A DNA stretch of 7,134 bases from Chloroflexota bacterium (GCA_022563285.1 JADFNQ010000065.1:1-7134); one strand, 5' to 3'. Numbered from the stretch's first letter, positions 1 through 6,895 are shown. Notes: generated from the sequence alone by a model not told the origin. Numbers and translations are program-made.

Positions 1-1
1 G

Positions 2-982
2 CTCGTCATCGACAGCTACGACGCCTTCCTGCGGGACGAGGAGACGGCGGAGGCGCTGGCGCCGGAGGTTGTCCTGCGCTTCGGCGCCACGCCGGTATCC
101 AAGCCGCTTCTGCTCTACCTCCAGCGTCACGCCCGCTGCCGCCAGATCCTGGTGGATGGGGGAAAGGGGTGGGGTGACCCCGGCCTGACCGCCAGCGACG
201 TGCTCCATACCGACCCCCGGTCCCTGTGCGATGCGCTTCTGGATGCCCTTCGGTCTTCGGACCGGCGGCGGGGTGCGGATGCGCCGTCGGAGTGGGCGGG
301 CCGCTGGCAGCGGATCGCCCAGCGGGCTCGCGATGCCCTGAGGTGTCGCCTCGGTGAAGGGCCCGGCCTCTCGGAGCCCGGCGTCTTCGCCGAGCTGGCC
401 GAACTGCTCCCGGCCGGGGCGGCGCTGTTCGCCGGTAACAGCATGCCAGTGAGGGACCTGGACGCGTTCTTCCCGGGCGGCGTGCGGCCCGTCCGTTTCC
501 TGGCCAATCGGGGAGCCAGCGGCATCGACGGCGTGGTGTCGAGCGCGCTGGGGGCGAGCGCCGTCAGCCCCGGCCCGCTGGTGCTCGTCATCGGCGACCT
601 CTCGTTCTACCACGACATGAACGGGCTGCTGGCCATCGGGCGGCACAGCATCCAGGCGACGATAATACTGCTCAACAACGATGGCGGCGGCATCTTCTCC
701 TTCCTGCCCCAGGCCGACGACCGCGAGCACTTCGAGGAGCTGTTCGGTACCCCCCACGGCCTCGACTTCCGCCCCGCCGCGGAGATGTACGGCCTATCCT
801 ATCACCGGGTGGAAAGCTGGCAGGAGTTCCGGGCCGCGGTGCGGCAGTCGCTGGGCTCGCCGGGGGTCGGCCTGGTCGAGGTTCGCACCGACCGGCGCGC
901 CAACGCACGGCTGCACCGAGAGCTGTGGGACGAGGTGTCGCGGGAGCTCCGCCGGCCCGACTCGGAGAGAGTAGCCCCATGA
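2..982 (+). CDS. menD: MenD, SEPHCHC synthase (5'-truncated by window edge)
   Basis: This is the C-terminal 326 residues of 2-succinyl-5-enolpyruvyl-6-hydroxy-3-cyclohexene-1-carboxylate synthase. The enzyme is a cytoplasmic ThDP- and Mg-dependent protein that adds the succinyl unit of 2-oxoglutarate to isochorismate. The reading frame is open from base 2, so the start lies left of the window; full MenD proteins are roughly 550-600 residues, so about 40-45% is missing, including the N-terminal domain that carries the ThDP-activating glutamate. Visible MenD hallmarks, numbered in the fragment, are RFGATPVSKP near 33-42, GNSMPVRDLD at about 145-154, NRGASGIDG at 169-177, and the ThDP/Mg motif GDL-SFYHDMNGL to NNDGGGIFSFLPQ at 198-237. 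The GNSMPxRD and NNDGGGIF signatures separate MenD from acetolactate synthase relatives. The TGA stop overlaps the menH ATG (ATGA), indicating translational coupling. The reaction is known from the family; the identity is read directly from these motifs. Confidence 0.96.
   Translation, partial: LVIDSYDAFLRDEETAEALAPEVVLRFGATPVSKPLLLYLQRHARCRQILVDGGKGWGDPGLTASDVLHTDPRSLCDALLDALRSSDRRRGADAPSEWAGRWQRIAQRARDALRCRLGEGPGLSEPGVFAELAELLPAGAALFAGNSMPVRDLDAFFPGGVRPVRFLANRGASGIDGVVSSALGASAVSPGPLVLVIGDLSFYHDMNGLLAIGRHSIQATIILLNNDGGGIFSFLPQADDREHFEELFGTPHGLDFRPAAEMYGLSYHRVESWQEFRAAVRQSLGSPGVGLVEVRTDRRANARLHRELWDEVSRELRRPDSERVAP
964..970 (+). promoter_or_regulatory. Ribosome binding site for menH
   Basis: A GGAGAGA sequence lies inside the last codons of menD, 8 bases ahead of ATG 979. 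It supports that ATG over starts further upstream that would run in a different frame through menD. Confidence 0.7.
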
Positions 983-1836
983 CCCGCATCGCCGTAAACG
1001 GCGTCAACCTCAACGTGGACGTGAGGGGCCGGGGACCCGCCCTGCTCCTATTGCACGGCTTCACCGGCAGCGCTGCCACCTGGACTCCCCACCTGTCCGC
1101 CTCTGGCGGATGGCGGGGGTTCACCATCGTAGCGGTGGACCTGCTGGGGCACGGCGCCTCGGACTGTCCCGCCGACCCCCGCCGCTACCGGATGGAGCGC
1201 TGCCTGGAGGATCTGGTCGCTCTCCTGGACCGGCTGGACGTACGGCGGACGGCCGTGCTGGGGTACTCCATGGGGGCCCGCGTCGCCCTCCACCTGGCGC
1301 TGCAGGCGCCGGAGCGGCTGTGGGCGCTGATTCTGGAGAGCGCCTCGCCCGGCATCGAGGACGCCTGCGAGCGGGAGGCGCGGGGTCGCAGCGACGCCGA
1401 CCTAGCGGAGGCGATCGAGCGGGACGGCGTGGAGGCGTTCGTGGAGCGCTGGCAGGCGCTGCCCCTGTTCGCCAGCCAGGCCCGCCTGCCAGCCGCCGTC
1501 CGGGAAGAGCTGCGACGTCAGCGGCTAGGGAACGACCGGCGGGGGCTGGCCAACAGCCTGCGGGGCCTGGGCGCGGGCCAGCAGGAGCCGGTGCTTGCCC
1601 GCATGGGCGGCATCGGCATCCCGGCGCTGCTGATAGCCGGCGCCCTGGACGATAAGTATTGCGATCTGGCCCGGCGGATGGCCGCGGCGCTCCCCTGCGC
1701 TCGCATGGAGATCGTGCCGGATGCCGGACACGCGGTCCACCTGGAGCGACCGGAGGCGTTCGCCGGTGCCGTTCGCGGCTTCCTGCAGGAGTGCCTACCA
1801 AGAGAACAACGGAGGGAGGGTGTGAAATGCCGGTAG
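979..1836 (+). CDS. menH: MenH, SHCHC synthase (alpha/beta hydrolase)
   Basis: This 285-residue alpha/beta-hydrolase-fold protein is assigned as MenH, which eliminates pyruvate from the MenD product to give 2-succinyl-6-hydroxy-2,4-cyclohexadiene-1-carboxylate. The ATG at 979 overlaps the menD stop and has a GGAGAGA site at 964-970, so it is preferred over in-frame starts inside menD. Visible features are the oxyanion-hole HGFTG at 26-30, DLLGHGASD at 54-62, the nucleophile elbow GYSMG with Ser97, the acid Asp224 (or Asp225) in AGALDD, and His251 in DAGHAVHLERPEAF. These form a complete catalytic triad. The protein is slightly longer than many MenH proteins (about 250-270). Its last dozen residues (arginine and glutamate rich, ending GVKCR) are encoded by the purine-rich ribosome site and start of menB, so the tail may be a by-product of gene overlap. 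Alpha/beta hydrolases are hard to assign by sequence alone, and the specific name rests largely on the position between menD and menB. Confidence 0.9.
   Translation: MTRIAVNGVNLNVDVRGRGPALLLLHGFTGSAATWTPHLSASGGWRGFTIVAVDLLGHGASDCPADPRRYRMERCLEDLVALLDRLDVRRTAVLGYSMGARVALHLALQAPERLWALILESASPGIEDACEREARGRSDADLAEAIERDGVEAFVERWQALPLFASQARLPAAVREELRRQRLGNDRRGLANSLRGLGAGQQEPVLARMGGIGIPALLIAGALDDKYCDLARRMAAALPCARMEIVPDAGHAVHLERPEAFAGAVRGFLQECLPREQRREGVKCR
1811..1820 (+). promoter_or_regulatory. Strong ribosome binding site for menB
   Basis: GGAGGGAGGG lies 6 bases ahead of ATG 1827 and is embedded in the last codons of menH. It is the purest Shine-Dalgarno sequence in the operon and settles the menB start. 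It may give menB higher translation than its neighbours (inference). Confidence 0.8.
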
Positions 1837-2645
1837 CCTGGCGACAAGCCTGCGAGTACGAGGACATCATCTACGAGACCGCCGAGGGCATAGCGAAGAT
1901 CACCATCAACCGTCCGGAGGTGAGAAACGCCTTCCGCCCGAAGACCCTGTTCGAGATGCAGGACGCCTTCTCGCTCTCCCGCGACGACCGGGAGATCGGA
2001 GTGGTAATCCTGACCGGAGCAGGGACGGAGGCGTTCTGTTCCGGGGGCGATCAGCGTGTGCGGGGGGAGGGCGGCTACGTGGGGGAAGATAGAGTGCCCC
2101 GCCTGAACGCGCTGGACCTCCAGCGCCAGATACGGACGCTGCCCAAGCCGGTGATCGCCATGGTGGCGGGGTACGCTATCGGCGGCGGCAATGTGTTGCA
2201 CCTGGTCTGCGATCTCACCATTGCCGCCGACAACGCCATTTTCGGACAGACCGGTCCCAAGGTCGGCAGCTTCGACGCCGGCTACGGTGCTACCCTCCTG
2301 GCCCGGGTCGTAGGGCATAAGAAGGCGCGTGAGATCTGGTATCTCTGCCGCCAGTATTCGGCCCAGGAGGCGCAGGAGATGGGGTTGGTTAACGCCGTCG
2401 TCCCTCTGGAGCGGCTGGAGGAGGAGACGGTCTGCTGGGCGGGCGAGATCCTGGAGAAGAGCCCCATGGCGCTTCGCTTCCTGAAGGCCGCGTTCAACGC
2501 CGACACCGACGGACTGGCCGGCATCCAGCAGTTGGCGGGGGACGCCACCCTCCTCTTCTACATGACCGAGGAGGGGAAGGAGGGCCGGAACGCCTTCCTG
2601 GAGAAGCGTAAGCCGGACTTCTCCCGGTTCCCCAGGTTCCCCTAA
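1827..2645 (+). CDS. menB: MenB, 1,4-dihydroxy-2-naphthoyl-CoA synthase (bicarbonate-type)
   Basis: This 272-residue crotonase-fold enzyme performs the Dieckmann-type ring closure of o-succinylbenzoyl-CoA to DHNA-CoA in the cytoplasm. The start at ATG 1827 is fixed by a strong GGAGGGAGGG site at 1811-1820 and by alignment of the N-terminus (VAWRQACEYEDIIYE) with known MenB proteins. Family marks are ITINRPEVRNAFRP at 26-38, oxyanion glycines in CSGGDQ at 71-76 and AGYAIGGG at 114-121, and FGQTGPKVGSFD at 139-150. By my alignment to E. coli MenB from memory, Gln141, Gly143, Ser148, Asp150 and Tyr245 match Q154, G156, S161, D163 and Y258 at a constant offset of 13. Gly143 in QTG, instead of the Asp of the mycobacterial type, marks the class in which bound bicarbonate supplies the base. 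The flexible loop near RVRGEGGYVGEDRV (77-90) is present. The gene overlaps menH by 10 bases. It reads as a standard MenB with no missing key residue. Confidence 0.97.
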   Translation: MPVAWRQACEYEDIIYETAEGIAKITINRPEVRNAFRPKTLFEMQDAFSLSRDDREIGVVILTGAGTEAFCSGGDQRVRGEGGYVGEDRVPRLNALDLQRQIRTLPKPVIAMVAGYAIGGGNVLHLVCDLTIAADNAIFGQTGPKVGSFDAGYGATLLARVVGHKKAREIWYLCRQYSAQEAQEMGLVNAVVPLERLEEETVCWAGEILEKSPMALRFLKAAFNADTDGLAGIQQLAGDATLLFYMTEEGKEGRNAFLEKRKPDFSRFPRFP

Positions 2646-2649
2646 GAGG
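2645..2649 (+). promoter_or_regulatory. Ribosome binding site for menA
   Basis: AGAGG starts on the last base of the menB stop codon, 9 bases ahead of GTG 2659. It supports the GTG start, for which there is no nearby in-frame ATG before residue 19. Confidence 0.6.
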
Positions 2650-2658
2650 TTCGAATAG

Positions 2659-3567
2659 GTGGCGGGCGCGGTTTCCTCGGGTTCGGTCGTGGGGTTCTGG
2701 AGCGTGTGGCTCATGGCCGCACGGCCCGCCACCCTGACGGCAGCCGTCGTGCCGGTGCTGGTGGGGACCGCCGCCGCCTCCTACGATGGGCACTTCAGGA
2801 TGCTCCCGTTTGTAGCGGCCATGATGGCTGCGGCTCTCATTCAAGTGGGAACGAATCTCTCCAACGACTTCTTCGACTTCGAACGAGGGGCGGACGCGCC
2901 GGACCGGCTGGGGCCGCCGCGGGTGACCCAGAGCGGCCTCGCCTCGCCCCAGAGCGTACGGTCGGCGATGTACATCGCCTTTGGGACGGCCGCGGCCGTC
3001 GGCCTCTATCTGGTGGCCGTCGGCGGCTGGCCCATCCTGGCTATCGGCGTGCTGTCCATCGCCGCGGGGATCGCCTACACGGGCGGCCCCTGGCCTCTGG
3101 GCTACCACGGCCTGGGAGACCTGTTCGTGTTCATCTTCTTTGGCATCGTGGCTGTGGTGGGGAGCTACTACCTGCAGGCGGGCGAGGTCGGCTCCATCGC
3201 CTGGATCACGGCGGCGCCCGTGGGCCTCATCGTGACCGCTATCCTCGTGGTCAATAACCTGCGGGACATCGAAAGCGACCGCCGTGTGGGCAAGAAGACG
3301 CTGGCCGTGCGCCTGGGCGCGCGCCTCACGCGGGCTCAGTACGCCCTTCTCCTGGTGGCGCCCTACCTCCTGGTGGCAGGATTCGCCGCTGGCGGCCCCC
3401 TCCCGGGGTGGTCATGGCTCCCCTGGCTAACGCTGCCCATCGCCCTATTTCTGGCGGGCATCGTGCTGGGGGGCGCGGACGGGCGGAAGCTCAACGCCGT
3501 CCTCAAAGGCACGGCGCAGCTCCATCTCTTCTTCGGCGCACTGCTGGCTGGGAGCCTTCTGCTATGA
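2659..3567 (+). CDS. menA: MenA, DHNA polyprenyltransferase (integral membrane)
   Basis: This 302-residue UbiA-superfamily integral membrane prenyltransferase attaches a polyprenyl chain to 1,4-dihydroxy-2-naphthoate with loss of CO2, giving demethylmenaquinone. Translation starts at GTG 2659, 13 bases after the menB stop, with AGAGG at 2645-2649. That start leaves a short leader before the family-typical helix entry MAARPATLTAAVVPVLVG (19-36). The first aspartate-rich Mg-diphosphate motif is N66-LS-N69-D70-FF-D73, followed by a basic loop. The second is N200-LR-D203-IES-D207 followed by RRVGKKTLAVRLG (208-220). The MenA-typical stretch YTGGPWPLGYHGLGDLF lies at 140-156. Hydrophobic blocks near 24-40, 50-64, 102-122, 125-139, 154-172, 180-198, 227-245, 255-271 and 286-302 fit the nine-helix UbiA fold. 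The stop overlaps the menC ATG. The UbiA fold covers several prenyltransferases, but the MenA assignment is strong from motif wording and the operon. Confidence 0.95.
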   Translation: MAGAVSSGSVVGFWSVWLMAARPATLTAAVVPVLVGTAAASYDGHFRMLPFVAAMMAAALIQVGTNLSNDFFDFERGADAPDRLGPPRVTQSGLASPQSVRSAMYIAFGTAAAVGLYLVAVGGWPILAIGVLSIAAGIAYTGGPWPLGYHGLGDLFVFIFFGIVAVVGSYYLQAGEVGSIAWITAAPVGLIVTAILVVNNLRDIESDRRVGKKTLAVRLGARLTRAQYALLLVAPYLLVAGFAAGGPLPGWSWLPWLTLPIALFLAGIVLGGADGRKLNAVLKGTAQLHLFFGALLAGSLLL

Positions 3568-4691
3568 GGGTGAGCGGGCTGCGCTGGACGACCTACAGGC
3601 TCCCCTTCCGCGCCGAATTTGCGACATCCCGTGGAGCGTTCGCCCATCGGGAGGGGCTGATACTGCGGCTGCACACTGATTCAGGGATCGTGGGGCTGGG
3701 TGAGGCGGCGCCGATCGCGGAGCGCGGCAGGGGTACCCTCAGCGAGGCGCTGGCGGTCCTGGATGAGGTGGGCGCAGCGTTTGTAGGCAAGCCACTGGAC
3801 GAGGTTCCGGCGTTCCTGGACGAGACGGGCCGGGGCCGCGGCGACGGCGCCGTGGCCGCGGTACGCTGCGCCCTGGACGTCGCTGTGTGCGACGCGATGG
3901 CGAGAGCGGCGGGGACCAGCGTAGCCGAGCTGCTGGCCGGCGACGTCAACCGCTCGCTGGCGGTGAACGCCACCATAGGGACGGGAGCGCCCATCCAGGC
4001 GGCGGCGCAGGCGGCAGCGGCCCGCGAGAGCGGCTTCGGTTGTGTGAAGCTAAAGGTGGGCGCGGCCCGGAGCGGGGACGAGGAGCGCCGGAGGGTAGCG
4101 GCGGTGCGCCAAGCTCTGGGGAATGGGATCAGGTTGCGGATCGACGCCAACGGAGCGTGGGGTGTGGAGCAGGCTATCCGCGCCGTGCGGGAACTGGAGG
4201 AGTACGACCTGGAGATGGTGGAGCAACCGGTGGCGGCGGGAGACCTACCGGGGCTGGCCCGGGTGCGGGCGGCGGTTGACGTGCCCATCGCCGCCGATGA
4301 GGACGTGACGGACGTGGAGGCGGCAGAGCGGGTGCTGGAAGCGGGGGCCGCCGACGTGCTAGTGGTCAAACCGATGGTAGTGGGCGGCCTGCATCCGGCT
4401 CGTCGTATCATCGATCTGGCCGCCGTGGCCGGCGTCGAAGTCGTCGTCACTACCACCATCGACGCGGGCATCGGCACTGCCGCCGCCCTACACCTGGCCG
4501 CCACCCTGCCCCCGGGCGGCCCCGCCTGCGGCCTGGCCACCGGCTCCCTCCTCGCCGACGACCTCATCACCCGTCCCCTGGTGGCCCGCTGCGGCCGGAT
4601 GGGGCTGCCGGACGGCCCCGGCCTCGGCGTGGAGCTGGACGAGGGGCAGCTGGCCCGGTACGGCGGCGGCGTCGAGCGGGAGATCAGCTAG
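3564..4691 (+). CDS. menC: MenC, o-succinylbenzoate synthase
   Basis: This 375-residue enolase-superfamily enzyme dehydrates SHCHC to o-succinylbenzoate in the cytoplasm. The ATG at 3564 overlaps the menA TGA, with GGGAG at 3550-3554. A capping domain occupies about 1-120 (YRLPFRAEFATSRGAF, then GLGEAAPIAERGRGT) and the barrel follows. The catalytic set is complete: KLK with Lys162 and Lys164, metal ligands Asp194 (DAN), Glu220 (EQP) and Asp245 (ADED), and the second base Lys269 (VVKP). At the end of the barrel the sequence is VTTTIDAGIGTAAALHLA (295-312). It lacks the DxD motif seen there in Ala-Glu dipeptide epimerases, which argues for MenC rather than an epimerase. Relatives in this family can also racemise N-succinylamino acids, so side activity cannot be excluded from sequence. 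At 375 residues it is a full-length form, longer than the compact versions of about 320 residues. The stop overlaps the menE GTG by one base. Confidence 0.93.
   Translation: MRVSGLRWTTYRLPFRAEFATSRGAFAHREGLILRLHTDSGIVGLGEAAPIAERGRGTLSEALAVLDEVGAAFVGKPLDEVPAFLDETGRGRGDGAVAAVRCALDVAVCDAMARAAGTSVAELLAGDVNRSLAVNATIGTGAPIQAAAQAAAARESGFGCVKLKVGAARSGDEERRRVAAVRQALGNGIRLRIDANGAWGVEQAIRAVRELEEYDLEMVEQPVAAGDLPGLARVRAAVDVPIAADEDVTDVEAAERVLEAGAADVLVVKPMVVGGLHPARRIIDLAAVAGVEVVVTTTIDAGIGTAAALHLAATLPPGGPACGLATGSLLADDLITRPLVARCGRMGLPDGPGLGVELDEGQLARYGGGVEREIS
4678..4682 (+). promoter_or_regulatory. Ribosome binding site for menE
   Basis: GGGAG lies in the last codons of menC, 8 bases ahead of GTG 4691. The better spacing favours GTG over the ATG at 4718, whose upstream GGGGAG ends only 3 bases before the start. 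Confidence 0.6.
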
Positions 4692-6205
4692 TGCCCCAGG
4701 CCTCGTCCGGGGAGACGATGCCGGAGTGGCTGCAACAGCGGGCTCTCCTGTCGCCCGAGCGCCTGGCCCTCGTCTTCGGGGCCGAAAGGTGGACCTTCGC
4801 CGAGCTGCACCGGCTCGTTTCGGCCTGCGCCGGGAGGCTGGCCGCGGCCGGTGTCCGCGCCGGCGACCGCGTAGCGCTGCTGGCGCGGAGCAGCGCCGGG
4901 TTCGTGCGGGTGGCCCACGCCGTTCCCCGCCTGGGCGCCGTACTCGTCCCACTGAACGTCCGCCTGACCCCCAGCGAGCTGGGCTGGCAGGTGGGCGACT
5001 GCGGCGCCGCGCTTCTGGTCTATGACGACGCCAACGCGGCGCAGGCGGCCGACGTCGGGGAGCTTGTGCCCGGCCTCCGCTGCCTGCCGATGATTGAACT
5101 CACGGAGCGGCTAAACGATAAAGCCGTCGAGGCGTTGGACCGGCTGGATAGCTCGGCGATACATAGCATCGTGTACACCTCCGGGACCAGCGGGCGGCCC
5201 AAGGGGGCCATGCTCACGTTCGGCAACCAGCTGTGGAGCGCCCTGGGCTCGGCCCTTAACCTAGGGCTGCACGACGATGACCGCTGGCTGGCCTGCCTGC
5301 CGCTGTTCCACGTGGGAGGGCTGGCCATCCTGATCCGCAGCGTCGTCTACGGCATCCCTGTCGTCCTGCATGACGGCTTCGACCCCGCCGCCGTGAACCG
5401 CTCCATCGACGAGGGTGGCGTCACCATCGTCTCCGTTGTGAGCAATATGCTCCAGCGGATGCTGGAGGCCCGGGGCAATCGCCCCTACCCCCCGAGCCTG
5501 CGCTGCGTGCTGGCTGGGGGAGGCCCCGTGCCCCGGCCCTTGCTGGAGGAGTGCGCCTGCCGTGGTGTGCCCGCCGTCCAGACCTATGGCCTGACCGAGG
5601 CCACCTCTCAGGTCACGATCCTGGCTCCCGAGGACGCCCTGGGCAAGCTTGGCTCTGCGGGCAAGCCGCTGTTCACCACGGAGGTCCGTATCGAGGGCGA
5701 GGACGGCAGGGCGCTCCCGACGGGGCAGGCGGGCGAGATCGTCGTCCGCGGACCCACGGTGACGCCCGGCTACTTCAACCACCCGGAGGAGACGGAGCGG
5801 GCCCTGCGGGGCGGCTGGCTGCACACGGGGGACATCGGCTACTTGGACAGCGAAGGCTACCTTTACGTGCTGGACCGGCGCGACGACCTGATCGTCTCCG
5901 GCGGAGAGAACGTCTACCCGGCGGAGGTGGAGGAGGTGCTGCGGTCCCATCCCGCTGTGCTGGATGCCGGGGTCGTAGGCCTGCCCGACAAGCGGTGGGG
6001 CCAGCGGGTAGTGGCGACGGTCGTGCTCCGGGAGGATACCGGGGTCAGCGAGCAGGAGCTGCTGGCATTCTGTCCGGAGCAGCTGGCCTCCTACAAGGTG
6101 CCGAAGCGCCTGCGCTTCGCCAAGGGGCTGCCCCGAAACGCGGCAGGGAAGCTCCTCCGCCGAACCCTCCGGGAGTGGTGGTCTCAGGAATCGCTCCTCC
6201 TCTGA
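4691..6205 (+). CDS. menE: MenE, o-succinylbenzoate-CoA ligase
   Basis: This 504-residue ANL-superfamily adenylate-forming ligase activates o-succinylbenzoate with ATP and CoA. Core motifs in order are the P-loop YTSGTSGRPKG at 162-172, LPLFHVGG at 203-210 (acyl-substrate pocket region), AGGGPVPRPL at 275-284, YGLTEATSQ at 299-307, HTGDIGYLDSEGYLYVLDRRDD at 378-399, the hinge after Asp395-Arg396, SGGENVYPAEVEEVL at 403-417, and the C-terminal adenylation lysine Lys487 in PRNAAGK. All are intact. I chose GTG 4691, which forms TAGTG with the menC stop and has GGGAG at 4678-4682 with 8-base spacing. An ATG at 4718 is possible, but its GGGGAG is only 3 bases away; it would remove nine residues of no clear function. 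Other ANL ligases look similar, so the MenE name relies on both the motif wording (LTEATSQ) and the operon. It is the last men gene, ending 15 bases before a convergent gene. Confidence 0.94.
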   Translation: MPQASSGETMPEWLQQRALLSPERLALVFGAERWTFAELHRLVSACAGRLAAAGVRAGDRVALLARSSAGFVRVAHAVPRLGAVLVPLNVRLTPSELGWQVGDCGAALLVYDDANAAQAADVGELVPGLRCLPMIELTERLNDKAVEALDRLDSSAIHSIVYTSGTSGRPKGAMLTFGNQLWSALGSALNLGLHDDDRWLACLPLFHVGGLAILIRSVVYGIPVVLHDGFDPAAVNRSIDEGGVTIVSVVSNMLQRMLEARGNRPYPPSLRCVLAGGGPVPRPLLEECACRGVPAVQTYGLTEATSQVTILAPEDALGKLGSAGKPLFTTEVRIEGEDGRALPTGQAGEIVVRGPTVTPGYFNHPEETERALRGGWLHTGDIGYLDSEGYLYVLDRRDDLIVSGGENVYPAEVEEVLRSHPAVLDAGVVGLPDKRWGQRVVATVVLREDTGVSEQELLAFCPEQLASYKVPKRLRFAKGLPRNAAGKLLRRTLREWWSQESLLL

Positions 6206-6206
6206 A

Positions 6207-6222
6207 GAGCGCCCCTGCGCTC
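6207..6222. terminator. Hairpin between convergent genes, possible bidirectional terminator
   Basis: GAGCGC, loop CCCT, GCGCTC form a perfect 6-bp GC-rich stem with a 4-base loop. It begins two bases after the menE TGA and overlaps the stop codon of the convergent gene, which is where a shared terminator would be expected. There is no run of T after the stem on either strand, so it is not a classical intrinsic terminator. It could act as a pause, 3'-end stabiliser or weak bidirectional terminator. Confidence 0.45.
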
Positions 6223-6895
6223 ATAGCGGCGGGTAAGTTCCTCTGCTGCGCATCTCGTAGTCCTCTATGAACACCGGAATGCGATGTTCGCCAGCAGGCA
6301 TGCCCGTAATCAGGACTAATTCGAGCAGCCAATGGGGGTCTCCTTCTTCCTCCCGGTCGCCTATGTATTCAAAGGTCGCACCATCCCCGAATGGCTGCGT
6401 TCCTTTCGCCCCAATCCTCTTGCGGTATCGGGTGCCTTGGTCTTTAGGCGGAATGCCCATCTGGGGGAACCTAGTCTTCTTCCAGAATTTCCACCACGGC
6501 TTGTCGTAGACATAGATTAGATTCAGGGCGAGTTTGTCAGTCGAGATATCTTCCTTGACCCACACTTCCCATATGACATGCACGCTGAGGCTCACTTTGT
6601 CAGGCCCAGGATCGGGATGGTTGATTGCCCACGAGCTAGGTTTTGCCGTCACCTTGATGCTACTCTCGCGCTCAGCGCGCATTTGGCGCTCCTCGCGAAA
6701 GACACCATAAGTCGCCTCGAAAAGAAGGACGAGAGTGATGCCAACTGAGATTTGCACGCTCAGCGTGGCTCCCACGCCGCCTGCCACGAACAGCACCAGA
6801 AATAATCCTATGCCGAGAGCGATTCCCGCCGCTGTATCGAGGCGCTTGAGTACGCGGCTGACATACTCGCTTACCCAAGCGATGTAGGCTTTCAC
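6221..6895 (-). CDS. Unrecognised two-helix membrane protein with soluble C-terminal domain
   Basis: This 224-residue protein matches no family I recognise. A basic N-terminus (K2, R14, K17, R18) is followed by two hydrophobic segments at about 22-43 (GIALGIGLFLVLFVAGGVG) and 45-65 (SVQISVGITLVLLFEATYG). These are separated by almost no loop, then come a charged stretch REERQMRAERE (67-77) and a soluble domain of about 145 residues. Positive charge on both sides of the hairpin suggests both ends face the cytoplasm. The soluble part alternates hydrophobic and polar residues (VSLSVHVIWEVWV 101-113, LALNLIYVY 122-130), suggesting beta strands. It contains an aromatic-basic patch KPWWKFWKK (132-140) and ends acidic. 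The start is GTG 6895: an in-frame TAG lies four codons upstream and there is no usable start soon after. No clear Shine-Dalgarno is seen. The region is visibly lower in GC (about 47-58% in sampled stretches) than the men genes. The gene is convergent with menE and is not part of that operon. Confidence 0.75.
   Translation of the reverse strand: MKAYIAWVSEYVSRVLKRLDTAAGIALGIGLFLVLFVAGGVGATLSVQISVGITLVLLFEATYGVFREERQMRAERESSIKVTAKPSSWAINHPDPGPDKVSLSVHVIWEVWVKEDISTDKLALNLIYVYDKPWWKFWKKTRFPQMGIPPKDQGTRYRKRIGAKGTQPFGDGATFEYIGDREEEGDPHWLLELVLITGMPAGEHRIPVFIEDYEMRSRGTYPPL

Noticed and set aside
1518..2732. 404-codon open frame on the - strand across menH, menB and the start of menA
   Set aside because: It lies opposite menB, whose catalytic residues are all intact. 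The translation has no recognisable motif, and long antisense frames are expected in GC-rich coding DNA.
3593..4570. 325-codon open frame on the - strand inside menC
   Set aside because: Its composition is dominated by Ala, Ser, Thr and Arg, typical of the antisense of an alanine-rich GC-rich gene. menC itself is clearly real.
5261..5950. 229-codon open frame on the - strand inside menE
   Set aside because: It lies opposite the conserved ANL core of menE and shows no domain, ribosome site or independent context.
6267..6520. Two + strand frames (80 and 62 codons) opposite the membrane-protein gene
   Set aside because: There is no ribosome site, and they run antisense to a longer frame with coherent protein features.
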